NCBI RefSeq assembly: GCF_018691265.1 | Contig: NW_024881300.1 | Span: 62,001-126,000, forward strand | DNA: 64,000 nucleotides | DNA from: Tyto alba | Taxonomy: Eukaryota > Chordata > Aves > Strigiformes > Tytonidae | Reading direction: 5' to 3' | Shown here: positions 42,097 to 53,511 of the stretch, one piece after another | Numbering within the stretch: the first letter of the stretch is position 1 | How the letters are laid out: every line of letters starts with the position of its first letter | Made by a program: the position numbers and the translations under genes | Notes under the pieces: generated by a model | Told to the model about the DNA's origin: nothing | What the model saw: only the letters and a program-made list of their open reading frames with translations | The model's database searches: none

Positions 42097-42108
42097 CAGG
42101 TTGATGAG

Positions 42109-42993
42109 ATGGGACAGGAGGTAGCCCTGGATTTATTACAGCGCTTTTTAGAAAAGCGGGGAGTGGATTGTATAAAATCACTCGTGGGTTTAGTAGCATT
42201 AGGACAGGTCAAAGGATGTTTTCAGGATCCTAATTCTCTTTTTGATGTCGAGGAGTGGAGACGATTAGGTGATGTTTTGTGGGATATGGCAATCGATGAG
42301 GATAAAGCTGCAAGGAAAATGATGAAACCATGGCGGGAGGTGGTGAATAATAGTGGGCGATGTCAGCTTGAAAAGAAACTTGCAGCTGTGGCAACTGCAA
42401 AGTTGGGGGGGGAAAGTTCCACTGTTACCCCAGATAGTGAGGCATCCGGATCTATGCTTTTTGACAGTGATCGTATTCCTGTACCATCAACAGGAGGGCC
42501 AGTTACAGTTAATGTGAATAGGGAAAGTCCGGAGGCCAGCCCCCCCCCAGTATCTTTAGAGTCATGCCCCCCCCCACCCCCCCCTACCTCAGAGGCGGAG
42601 GGGCAGAGGGACGATGGCCCCTCGCTAATATTTAGCCAACAGGAGTGGCGCGAAGTAGGTGATTTATTGTGGGACGAGACCATCACTGGAGGCAATAAAG
42701 GCAGTGAAGCACGACAGCACGGGGTGGTCTGGCGAACGATCGTAAAAGCCCTGAGGGACATGCCAGCAGAAAAGAAAGTAGCTGCTGCTGCTATGGCAGC
42801 TATCGGCGCTGTACCATCTCCACCGGTCCCTGCCGAAACCAATCGTCCATCACGATTAGCCACCTTCTTCGGGTATAATCAACAGCTCTGCTCTATTAAG
42901 GACATGTCACCAAGTGTTCCTGTTTGCTCCACCGCGCAAGAAGCGGCAATCAGGCGGCGCGGGGGGACAGGGGGGAGCAGCGTGCCACCATAA
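42109..42993 (+). pseudogene. gag: ERV-C gag, matrix part with two matrix-like modules
   Basis: An open frame of 294 codons that starts MGQEVA, with Gly2 suited to N-myristoylation. Module 1 has W50 in EEWRRLGDVLWD, W75 in PWREVV and EKK at 88-90. Module 2 has W180 in QEWREVGDLLWD, W208 in VVWRTI and EKK at 221-223. A P-rich linker (residues 125-160) separates them. A deletion near 42947, compared with ERV-A, throws the frame off, and the product ends SSVPP. The displaced remainder continues in another frame to 43441 and holds a capsid N-border-like piece before it stops. No later gag domains exist, so it is at best an accessory or packaging Gag fragment. Confidence 0.82.
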
Positions 42994-43453
42994 ACTCTGC
43001 CCGCCCCCCCACCCTTCGGATGGTTCCGCCCCTGACAGCGCGTCAGCGTCTGGCTCAGAGAGAAAAGCGGCGGCTGTGTCCGAATTAAAGCACCAGGGTC
43101 GCACATCGGTAAGGGACAGTGACAAAGTCCAAGAACTTGAAAGAAAATTACAGAAGTTGAGCTACAGAACAGAACTCTGCATTTACAATTACAAGAAGAG
43201 GAAGCGCTGCCGGCAGCCCCCACCACAACCACTCCCATCACCCTTATCAGAACCACCTCCGCTTTTAGCTCAGTCCCGATGGAGTGGGGTGATTCGTGAT
43301 GCCTTGTTAAAAGTGGACTGGCATGCTGCTGGAGCGTTGGCCTGCCTGGTAGTGACAACAAATGGGGGACACCTGGAAACTCAAGATCACAAGATTCTCC
43401 TCGGGGGGTCTGGAGACTCCTTACAAACTTTACAACTCTGAACTGTCATCTGG

Positions 43454-43575
43454 GTGTTTCAACATCAACACTGGTATCAAAAACTTGTTCATGTAGTATC
43501 AGGTTCATTGTATGGTGTTTCAACATCGACACTGGTATCAAAAAATTGTTCGTGTAGTATCAGATTCATTGTATG
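43454..43575 (+). repeat. Two-copy 61-bp direct repeat after gag (ERV-C)
   Basis: Copies start at 43454 and 43515 (GTGTTTCAACATC), the same pair as in ERV-A. Confidence 0.8.
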
Positions 43576-43599
43576 TTGTGGGTTCATTGCAATGTTTTG

Positions 43600-44006
43600 A
43601 ACATAGCATGGTGAAACCTGTATTACATTCTGTATTGCATACTCTGTTGTTACAATTGCGGACACTTTTAAAACTGTAAGGATGGTTTTCTTGCTACATA
43701 AGACTGCATAAGATTGGAACATGGACTGACAGAATGGTTACAAGACTTGGGAATTTGGAAAATGGACTGATGATGGTTGCAAATCTACAAAACTTGGAAA
43801 TTACTGAGTGGCTGAAAGCTTTGTTGATGCATAGACTGGTAATGCTGATTGTCATTATGCTTAGTCATGATGCTATTGTGGTCTGTGTGGAAATGCTTTA
43901 TGAATGCTATGATTCAAATGTTAAAAGGAGTCTGGATTGTCCAAAAAAGAAAAAGGGGGAAAACCTGGTAGGAATTTTTTTGGGGGGGATCAGGGTTATG
44001 CACTGA
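43600..44006 (+). pseudogene. env: ERV-C env remnant: membrane tail
   Basis: The open frame 43734-44006 has ITEWLKALL and a hydrophobic run (VMLIVIML). A small change near 43860 (CTTAGTCATGATG) disturbs the membrane span compared with ERV-A, and the frame then differs from that of ERV-A. There is no surface subunit. Confidence 0.7.
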
Positions 44007-44344
44007 TCCTACAGGGTTTGGACAATCCAGGCTGGGTCTCTGATCAGAAAACTGCCACGTGGTAATCCTGCCCTTGAGGTCACCTGGAAGGGCAAGAAGG
44101 AGGAAGTCAATCTACTGCTTCCTTCCTGTTTGAATGCCTGGATGCACTAACCACAAAGTAGATTTAGTTTGTTCACGCGTGCTAACGATGCAGACCTATC
44201 ACAGCACTTCCAGGTGCGTGATAAGTGCCTTTAGCCAACACATTGTAAGCTTGCATGCTAAAGTTGTGCCTTGTCATGTATTAAGAAAATCTTTGAACGA
44301 ACGTTGGCGCAGGCTCTGCTCATACAAAAAGAAAAAGGGGGAAT

Positions 44345-44579
44345 TGTTGGAGAATGGCTCAGAGACAAGGGTCCTGAGCCCACCGAGCAATTGTATGATT
44401 AGAGCCTGCTCTAGCTGCTGATGCTGGGCCTCACTAGGGTTTGCCTGCAGCTGCTCGCAGCTGCTGATACAGGAGGAATGTCAAGGACGCTTCAGCCCTG
44501 TGTACCGTGGTGTGTTGAAAGCAGGCTAAGGGGAATTAGGAATAGCGGTCTGAGAAACCTAGTGTTATGATAACGGTGG
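44345..44579 (+). mobile_element. ERV-C 3' LTR, truncated
   Basis: TGTTGGAGAATGG... runs 235 bp after the purine tract and then ends within U3 (GATAACGGTGG). TATA, poly(A) signal and U5 are missing. The next base belongs to the ERV-D env frame. Confidence 0.88.
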
Positions 44580-44580
44580 A

Positions 44581-45498
44581 TGGTTATCGTTTGAACCATT
44601 AACTGAGAGAGAGTTGAATGTAAACAGGAAGCTATGGGCAACCTTAGATTCGAGCCTTGATATTGGTGAGATCCACTTGTTTGTCTATACGCGATGCAAT
44701 GGTAGTAACATAACCGAGCCTCGTAGATTACCTGAAGGAATCTTTTTGATCTGTGGAGACAGAGCATGGAACGGTATTCCGAGGAGGCCAACAGGAGGTC
44801 CTTGTTATTTAGGTCAATTGGCATTGTTTCATCCTAACATATCAATGCTGATGAGGTGGGCCAGGAATAATAGCAGTAGACAAAAAAGAGCCCTACACGA
44901 ACTCTCATGTGATGGGGTGGGAGAGCCTAAATTTGGGGGAAGATTTGAACAAGTGGTCGCAGCTACTCTCCTGCCTGGCCTGGCGGCAGCAAAAGCGCTA
45001 AACTTAGCCACACAGCTAGGTTGCTGGGCTCGTGATGAAATAAACATAACATCTAGTATTTTAGACGAACTAACTAAAGATGTACAAAGTGTAAACCACG
45101 CAGTTCTGCAGAATAGAGCCGCAATTGACTTTTTATTATTAGCCCATGGTCACGGATGTGAAGAGTTTGAAGGAATGTGTTGTATGAATTTGACAGGACC
45201 TGGAGAGTCTTTACATAGGAAACTGCAACAATTGAAAGACGGATTGCATGCTTTGAAGGAGACTGATGGTCTAGATGGATGGTTAGCCTCATGGGGATTG
45301 GGAAGTTGGCTAAGGGATCTGATCAAAACCTGTCTGGGACCCTTATTGCTCATAGGGTTCTGCCTCCTGTTCGGGCCATGCTTAGTCAGTTGCTTAACTC
45401 AGCGGATGTCGGATATCGCCCATGCGATGTTTGAAAAAAGAGGGGGAGATGCTGGGGCCAGAGTGTTAACAGTAAGAAATGTTTATCAGAAGATATGA
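44581..45498 (+). pseudogene. env: ERV-D envelope, 5'-truncated but open through the transmembrane subunit
   Basis: The frame is open from the junction at 44581 to the stop after 45495, about 305 codons, without any break. From 44614 (residue 1 of the 294-residue frame) it shows the end of the surface subunit, a furin-type site RQKR (residues 89-92), a heptad-rich region, LQNRAAIDFLLLAHGHG (165-181, the conserved region often called immunosuppressive), CEEFEGMCC (182-190, CX6CC), a membrane span (about 239-261) and a tail of about 30 residues that runs into the LTR. No ATG begins the fragment, and most of the surface subunit and the signal peptide are missing. It therefore cannot make a normal envelope unless spliced to another exon. 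Confidence 0.85.
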
Positions 45499-45808
45499 AG
45501 GACACACTGTCCTTGAAGCAGGGAAGTTGGTTAAAGTTATGAAAAACAGGACGCTGAACAGGGATGTGCTTACCGCAAAAATGCTGAAGTATTGCAAAGT
45601 ATGCAAAACATTGTTATCCAAGCAGAATGTATGTTATGCTTGTGTTTATCGCGTGAACAGTAGTAATAAGCCAATGAGCTTGCTTGACAAGGCGCGTGCT
45701 TGCATTAGGACATTATAAAAAGAGAACATTTCACGGAATAAACCGAAGCTTATTTACTCATCATATTGATGTGTCTTGCTTCCCCGTCTCCGGCTGCGGC
45801 ACTTCACA
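45450..45808 (+). mobile_element. ERV-D 3' LTR
   Basis: It starts TGCTGGGGCCAGAG after the purine tract AAAAAAGAGGGGGAGA and ends CGGCACTTCACA, 359 bp. TATAAAA is at 45714-45720 and AATAAA at 45737-45742. The first 49 bp encode the end of the env frame. Confidence 0.8.
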
Positions 45809-48800
45809 TCAAAAATGTTGAAAGGCAAAAAGCAAAATCATCTTCCTGAATGCGTTTAGGGAGGTGGGGCTTTTGCTGCAGTAAGATTTATCTGCTTGTT
45901 GGATTTTACCATTGCTGTTCTCATAAGTATTCTAAATTACTGGAGTATAGATTAGCTTTTGCACCTTCTTAAGGAATAATCTTTTCAGCAGTGAAACATG
46001 TATGTTCAGTTATTAAACCTGATGATTCTAAACTGCCGAACTTTGGGCTTGCTGGGGTTTAAAACGTGTGAAGATCGAGTGGCTTTCATAAATAACCCCT
46101 TCTTAGCCCACCATGTCTGTAGACCTGCAGATCTTGTACTTATTTTCTCTTCCCATGCAGCGTGGAGCCCTGTGCAGGCTTGCTCAGAGATCCAGGGGGC
46201 TAGACCTGTTTTTAGTAGACTGTTAACTTCTACCTAATCTTTGCAGTATGAAATGAAGAATCAGTAGTATTAGCTGTCATTCAACATGGACATAGGTAGG
46301 AATGGTTCATGTAGGGAGATAATTTTTTCCTACTTCAGCTTGCTTCATATTTCCAGAGCAGTTAGGAATAACGAACAGTGAATTCATTAGCAAACTACCC
46401 ACTGACTCTGTATTACATATCAGTAGTAAACCCTAATGCTGAGGTGAAACCAGAATGTCTGATCTAGGTGAAAGGTAAACTTGGTTACTCTTTCAGTCAG
46501 TCAGTAAGCTCAGACAGACATTCTGGTCCCAGGCTATATGAGGCTTGGAGGGATTAACTTGCACAGTAAGAAGTGCGTGATAACCCTAAATCTCCACGAT
46601 TGTAACTGACACTGCTTCACATTCCATACCAGGATTCAAACTCCTACCAGATTCCCCCACCTAATCACCCAGTCCCTCTTCTCAAAATTCCAGGTGCTAA
46701 CAGAATAAAATATTCAACTGAATAAAGGGATGGTAACTAGTAACATACTGAATGGGCAAGCCTGGTGTCTCAGCTGGTCACTGACCAGCGACCTTCCTTT
46801 CCAAGGGAAGTAGGAGCGTTTGTGTCTGTGAGCACTGGACACCATACAGCTTCACTGAGAAGGAATCAGAGTTCTTATTTCGTAGTAATGAATTATTATA
46901 TAAATACTGAAAGTCATCTGCTTATGTTGTAATTTCCCCAAAGGTTTCTCCAGATAAACCGATAGTTTAAGTAAACATTTCCACAGAAACTAGGTTTTTC
47001 AACTCTAGGCCTCTGCATGCCTTCCTGAATGACTTTAATTCACTAAAAGAAATCAAACATAGCAAAATACTTAAGTAAAAAATACCACTGTGTTTGCATT
47101 GTAATATTAATATATCATTAAGCACAATAAGCATAATCGTAGGATAGAATAGAATGACAATAAAAGAATGCTGAAGAATTCTGTGGACTTCTGCTATAGT
47201 TAACATCATGGATTAGTAACTGTTCTAAAACATGCTTAAATTTGAGATTACAGAACTAAATGTACAGAAAATAAACATTTCAAGTATAGCGGTTTGAAAT
47301 ACAGTTAAACTGAGCTTGTGACCACACATTGAAACATGGACATTAACATGAAACAAAAGGAAATTTTTTTTTTTTTTTTGTAGCATTTAGTACCACCCAT
47401 TTTGTGTTTTTCACTAGAGTTTAAATTGTACTGAGACATAATTACTGTGTAAATGCATATTTAAGCTGAATTAACTTTGGGACAAGCTTTGGCTAAGAAA
47501 TCTTCAAGCTTGAGATAAATTGAGCATATGAGTGCTTACTGCAGTGCAAAGAAATTCGTCATTTTGTTTGACTAAATGTCAATTCTTTTTGAAGGATTGG
47601 AATGGTTTTAAGTTGAAGTCGTAAAATTATGAGAGAGTGATTAAAAGATTTGCTGTCATCAAAATTTAGAGAAATATTTTAAGTTGAGGAATATATCTTC
47701 AGGCCAATGAACAGGGAAATGGTTGGATACTTCTCCATTCAAGTACAGTTAGTATTTATGAATTATTAATTCAATCAATTCATTTGTTGTGTATTAATTT
47801 GAAGAATTATGTGGAAACACACACATTTCTTACTTCCCATGATGCGAAGGCCACTGAAGAGTGTGTACTTGTCAAGGAAAATACTTCAGCAAGGAACAAA
47901 GCCCATGGAAACTTTTCTAGTTCAAGACCACAAATAAAGAAATGGAGGAGCTGAGAGAAGACCCTAGTACCTGTCCCCTTGAATAATATTAAGCTTTCCT
48001 TTTACCCCCTTTTTCACCCTTCAGCAGAGTAATTCTACCTTGAGACCTCATAGATTATGTGATTTCTCTCTACTCTTGCGGCCCAGGTCATCGAGAAGAT
48101 GGACGAGGCAGCTCCAAAAAAGGGCTAATGGCACCAACCACTGCACCTTCATGTGCACAGAAACCCCAGTGTTCAGCAATTCAGACAGTTAAAGCAGTCT
48201 TTTTTTCTTACTGAATTATCAAATTTGCTATTGTTGCTTTGTGATCTTTAATTTGGAATAGAGCCTCAATGTCTTATTCTCTTTGGTAGAAAATGATTCA
48301 ATGTCTTATGTGTTGCTCCGTGGAGTGGGAAACCCTTCACGCAATCCTGCAGCCAAAAGGCCGACAGCGAGCGAGCACCAGGAGCCCGCGATGCTGGGAA
48401 GGAGGGAGGGCGGCCCGTGTGCTGGACCAGGCACATCAGCATCTTTTCCAAGCTGAGATCAGGGCTTCTTCCTCCTGCACGGAGAGTTGTCAGCCTGTTT
48501 CTGTGGTGATCTCCAAGACACTGAGGGATTTGCTGTGGTTATATAACATGTTCCAAAAAAAAAAATCAGCTTAACTACCAGGATCTATGAACACTGTCAG
48601 TATTTTTGAGTGTATCCTGGACATCATGACAGCCAAAGGGTTTTGTCTGCTTAATGGTGTGGGTATGTAAATAGAGAGAGAGGAAGGCGATCTCTCTGAG
48701 GTAGGCTTTCACCAGGCATACATGTCATCTGGTGACTGCTGCCTCTGGGCTTATCAACTGTAACTTGTCCTGCTGAAGGCTCTGCTACAAATCTGCATGG

Positions 48801-50461
48801 AGATTTTTTTGGCGAGTGCAGCTCATGCACGTTTTCTCTGATGGATATGAACCATGAAGTGCGTAATCCCCGGGTACTCCCTTTGACCTGGTGCTCTCCT
48901 TCTTTTTTGCTTGCTGGATCCACAGAGTTACACACCAATCACATTGGTTACATTCCAGCATTCTCCCTATACCTTTGTCAGATGATTATTTCCTTCCTTT
49001 CTCTTCCCTTCACTTTACCAATACTTGTAATTTGATTGTAGTTTGCACTGTATTTGGGGCAGGTACTTTTTTTAAACCACGCTCTCCTTCCTCCACCTCC
49101 CTCCCTGCACACACACACCATCTGCCATTCCTGGGTGTATTTGGTTTCATGAAAACGTCAACTTTCTTTTTAAGCAGACGGGCCTCTCTGATTCAGGTGG
49201 ATACTGCTCTGAATTAAATGCCAGGGAGGGAAAGCGTGCTGTGCAGCCATGGGGATGTGGCAGCGTCCTGCCATGTGGCAATACATGCCACACCAACCAA
49301 TGCTACCGAAGTGGACACTTTGCAAAGCCTTCATGTCTCCTGTTGGTAGCTCCCTGTTTCCCTGGTCCTAGTGGTGACAGAGGAAAAGCTCAGAAAGTTC
49401 AAACCATTCATAGTTGTCATGATCTAAATTGTCAGCTAAATGCTTGGATTTTGGCTGTCTTTGAGGCCTTTCACCTCTAAAGTGCTTGGTTGTTCTGCAT
49501 GTCGCCCTGAGAAAGTCTGCCTGCATGCGTGAAATAAAGGGCTTGTTTTATATTAAAATGCAAATTCATCAGTGGTCATCATGGCATACACTTCACACTA
49601 AATGAACAGTGTAGCATGTTACTATTTTTAGCTGTAGTTAGAACTTCTTAACAGGGATCTACTCCTATCAGACTATTAATGGGTGTTCCTAAATTGAATG
49701 ACGAGTCCTTTGGAAGAGAATGAAGCAAGATCTGAGAGGAAATACAGATGGGCAGATGAGACAGGCATGTTTTCTTAAAATACAAAGACCTCCCAAGTTC
49801 CCTCTGAATGTGTCACTGGGTCAGATAGCCCACAGCCTCACTAAATACAGCTGCTCTTGTGTTCTTACTTTCTTAACAGATGTTGTATAGTAATTGTATT
49901 TCTGCTCCTTCTTCCTTACAGGTACATTTAAGCACAGCTTCAGCACTCTTTTACCAAAACTGAGGACCATTGTTGACAATAGCACTGTGCGGCTGCCGTG
50001 GTGTGCCGTCATAATTTAACTTTCTAAATAACCAAGTTTTGTACATTTAATTGAATAATCTTTTCCCTAGTTGCCTAAGGTAAATATGTTGTATCTCTGA
50101 CACAAAAGGGCAATAAATACAGGGCCAGAAAATCGTTTGGTACTCCACATCACCTGCATTAAACATACAGTCTTAAATTAGTCTCTAGGCAGCCTCCCTA
50201 GGTGGTGGAAGGATAGCTGTTCTAAAGGACAATTTATCCCACATTAAAATTGTTCTCTCTAAGTCAGGTGAGTCAAGTTGCCCTTTCCATCCAGAAGTGA
50301 GCAAGTCCGAGTGAGTGGTTTTGACTGATGGTTTAATCCATAGATGGCTAAAGTAAGACAGAATGGATCTGCTTATGGAAAGGAGTGAAATTCATAAGAG
50401 TATGCAATTGAATCCTTGAACACCTCTTTCTGGGCAAATGTTGACCCTTGATAGTGACTGG
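45809..50461. other. Non-coding region, no recognised gene
   Basis: Mostly AT-rich. A T run lies at 47362-47380, a (CA) scrap at about 49110, and an AATAAA at about 49532 (GTGAAATAAAGGG). Open frames such as 48293-48574 and 48891-49217 do not resemble known proteins. I see nothing more. Confidence 0.5.
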
Positions 50462-50466
50462 GGAAC

Positions 50467-51108
50467 TGTTTTGCCAATCGACGGGGTTAACACAAAGGAC
50501 ACAGACACCAAGCTAAAGAAATGGGCTTATTTTACTTTAGTTTAAAGCAGCAGAAAGAATAAGCAAGGTAACGCACCTCGTCATTACTGCATAAAGCTAG
50601 CTATAGTGATTAAGAAAGATCCATCACCAGTTGCCCTCCTACTTTACCATCCCCCCGCCCTGTGCACCAGCTGGGGAGCCCCGTCCCAGCGAAGGGTCGC
50701 AGAGCCTTTCCCGGCAGCTGGGAAGTCCCACGCAGGGCGTCTGCTCGTAGGGGAGGTCTGCGTCTGTGCTGAGAGGGGGCCTGGCTTTTGTACAGTTTAA
50801 CTAACAAGTCTAAACAAAACGCACGGGAGATAGCTGGTAGATTGATATGCCTCAGTCAGGCATGTCCGGATCTGGCCAGGATCCGGGCACGTCTGAGGAG
50901 TTTCTGTTTTTCTTTACATTTGGGATTTATAGTTACTTCCTATTGTTTACTTATAGTTCCCAGGGATTGTTCCCAGGGTTGCAGCATTTTCATGCTGGTA
51001 AGATGCTGGTTGCTTCATTCTGATGATAAGATGCTGATTGCTGGTCGGGGAATTCACTCAGAAGTCAACCTTGGTTTGAGGCCTATTGTTTGGGCCTTTT
51101 CTGTTTCA
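50467..51108 (-). mobile_element. Solo LTR, 5-bp target duplication GGAAC
   Basis: The 642-bp element has plus-strand ends TGTTTTGCCAATC and CTTTTCTGTTTCA, flanked by GGAAC on both sides (50462-50466 and 51109-51113). Read on the minus strand it has a TATA-like TACAAAAG (about 50785) upstream of a poly(A)-like AAAATAAG (about 50528), so it points left. A 5-bp duplication and the sequence style suggest ERVL. Confidence 0.82.
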
Positions 51109-51113
51109 GGAAC

Positions 51114-53279
51114 CAGTAAAAAAAGGAAAGTCCCACTGGCATCACTTCAGCATGGAAACAGAACCTCCTCCTCCTCCACTGCTGGGCGCAGGGGTGCATG
51201 GCAGTGGTCGGAGCTGTGGGCAGCAAGCAGCTCACCCAAGGTGAGGAAGAGCTGAGTGCCAGTGTTGAAATGCAGATGAGCAGGGAAGCGTGAGAGAGGC
51301 TTTCCACCCCTCGCAGGCCGCAGCCAAATGTCTTTCCCCTCCCCTAGGCTGCCCTGTCAAACTTACTGTTGCCTTTTTCCTCTGTACCCCACACACTATG
51401 ATTTTTGTACACAGAAAAATGACCATTGCCTAAACTTCCTTGTGTTTTTCACTGGGCTTGCCTGCTCTAACCAAAATGAGCACCATGAGCAGGGGGAGAT
51501 GCTAATTTTCCATGGAAACGAGTGGAAAATGAAGTTGGGTTCAAAATAATCTCTCCACATACACTTGCAGCATCTTAGTGCCTGTTGTGTTTGTTTTAGA
51601 GATCGGAAACCAGGCACAGCATGCTCAAATGACATGCTTGGTGTCATGCAGTATTAATAGCAGGAAGCTGAGGACTTGAATCTATGCCTGTTGTCTTAGT
51701 CACAGCTTCTTAGTAATTTTGTGGGTTTTGTTTGAATTTTTTAAACATTAGTGGTTTTTTTCTTTGCAGTATTGCTTCAGCCTATGTTGTGGTTTTTCAT
51801 GTGAATGATATGCACACATCCATGAATAATAAAATTACTCATCGTTTCATAAGTAACTAGATCAGGTATTGAAACAGGGGGATGGAATAGGATTTAGGGA
51901 AATCAGGAATTTATCAGTTGCTGTTTTTTATCATGAAGCAGAAAACGAAGTTTTTTCAACGATGTCATCCTTTCTGGACTGGAAAATATTTCTTTGAGTG
52001 TACGCAAACTGGATGTGTTTGCCCATAAAGGCAAAATCTCCATGCATAAATCCCTCACATGGCCAAAGAGTACTTTGCTAATACGGAGTACGTGTGCTAG
52101 CTGGGCAGGTTCCTTCCACGCCAGCGCTGCTGTGTTGGTGTCAAAAGGTTCGTACTCATGTTCAGGCAGCGAAAAAGTCATCCCTCTTAACTCATATGCT
52201 GTGTTGGAAAATGCACCTACCCCGTGCAGGCCGGGCCTTAGCTTTATACAGAGACTGCATTTTGGAGCAGCTTTCCCCAGATGCTGCTCGCTCTGGTGCT
52301 GCAGCTGCTTTCTAAGTGGTTTCAGCTTCAACTAATGATAGTCGTGAAAGCAAGAGGTAGTTCTTCCTACAAACTGATGTTGAACACTAAATTGGTCCTG
52401 AGTAGTTATTTATATAACAGGGTTTTTTTCATATGGCATGCTTTAACAAAGCACAGAACAATGATACAGAGGAAAAGCAGATAGTGTTTCATTTATGTTG
52501 TACCTTTGTCACTACTTTGGAGGATAAAAGCAGTGGTGCTGTATGTCCAACACTGCAAACAACTTTCACAGCTTGTTAAATGCTGAAAAGAAGCTTGAGA
52601 GTTTAATCATTTACAAAAGCTGTTGGGTTTATAGCAGATAAAATATTTCCTGCTACAGAACACATTGAAAATGCTCATTTTCATAATATGATAATTCAGA
52701 ACCAATAAGTTGCAGCTCCATCTTTTGATGTTATTACAGTGATGCTGAACTTTCACTGCTAACACAAACCTTTGTCACTAACTCAACTCCAGGGCACTGT
52801 CCTTGGTTTTTGCGTGATGGCATTGCCTTTCCACTCATAGATATAAGGTCTGTGTGTGCACGATAACCAGTGGAGGAAGTTGCAGGCTTTAACCAATCTT
52901 TTGGGTTTGTTTTGTTTTGTTTTGTTTTTTTTTCACAAAAAGGGAAATGAATACCAATTAAATATATAAAAGCTTAATTTCAGTTGTGCAGATTACTTAA
53001 GTGCAAAGACAAAGTGAGTTGTAATTAGGCACTTGAAAATAAGCACAATGTTTATGCCAGGGCCATTAACTCAGAGGTACTAGGTAACAGTTGCAGTGAT
53101 TGGAGAAGAAAAATCCATGATTATGTGCACTGAGAAGTCTCAACTGACCAGATTCTGAAGTGGCATTTGCTTTTATTCGTATTGGTAATAATCATCTGCT
53201 AAAAATGACTTGTTTTCATTTTGTGTGTGGTCAAAACTCATTACACTGTAGCTTTTTGACACTACTGCTGACTTTTCTT
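51114..53279. other. Non-coding region, no recognised gene
   Basis: AT-rich with a TTTTG repeat near 52910-52925. Open frames at 51903-52335 exist on both strands but look like chance frames. Nothing else is recognised. Confidence 0.5.
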
Positions 53280-53501
53280 AGAGCTGGAGAATCTGGAAGA
53301 TTCTCTGTGTTTGAGCTGCTTCCCTCTGATTTAGGTTGTTCAGATTGTGGAAAACATAGGCATGATTCGTGCCAAAATAAAATACGGTGTGATAAATGTA
53401 ATTATTGTACCCTGTGTGGGTCTGAAATGATGTGTGATCACTATAACCTGTATAATAATTGTGATGAATGTTGGAATCAAATCGAGAATATGCAAGAATA
53501 A
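53280..53501 (+). CDS. Unidentified cysteine-rich exon-like open frame
   Basis: I do not recognise this family. After a TTTTCTTAG acceptor-like site at about 53280 the frame encodes about 73 residues with a dense Cys/His pattern: CSDCGKHRHDSC, then RCDKCNYCTLC, then MMCDHYNLYNNCDEC, ending ENMQE and a TAA at 53499-53501. Paired CXXC units suggest a small zinc-binding or disulfide-rich protein. An AATAAA overlaps the stop. A solo LTR begins 10 bp later. It could be the last exon of a host gene with its 3' UTR cut by the LTR, an accessory frame of a lost virus, or chance. Confidence 0.35.
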   Translation, partial: RAGESGRFSVFELLPSDLGCSDCGKHRHDSCQNKIRCDKCNYCTLCGSEMMCDHYNLYNNCDECWNQIENMQE

Positions 53502-53511
53502 AATATAGATG

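Larger units (their letters stand above)
40187..44579 (+). mobile_element. ERV-C: second pol-less ERVK-like provirus, 3' LTR truncated
   Basis: It has the same plan and the same internal deletion as ERV-A: LTR, tRNA-Lys primer site, repeat-rich leader, matrix part of gag, env tail, purine tract and LTR. The nested LTR of ERV-A is absent. The 3' LTR breaks off at 44579 and is followed at once by env sequence of another provirus (ERV-D). The left flank ends ATCAATTTTATAT. Confidence 0.88.
44580..45808 (+). mobile_element. ERV-D: 3' portion of a provirus (env and 3' LTR)
   Basis: The element consists of part of env and a complete 3' LTR. Its 5' part is absent and its left edge is fused to the ERV-C LTR. 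It is related to ERV-B through env motifs, but the LTR is unlike any other in the window. Confidence 0.85.
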
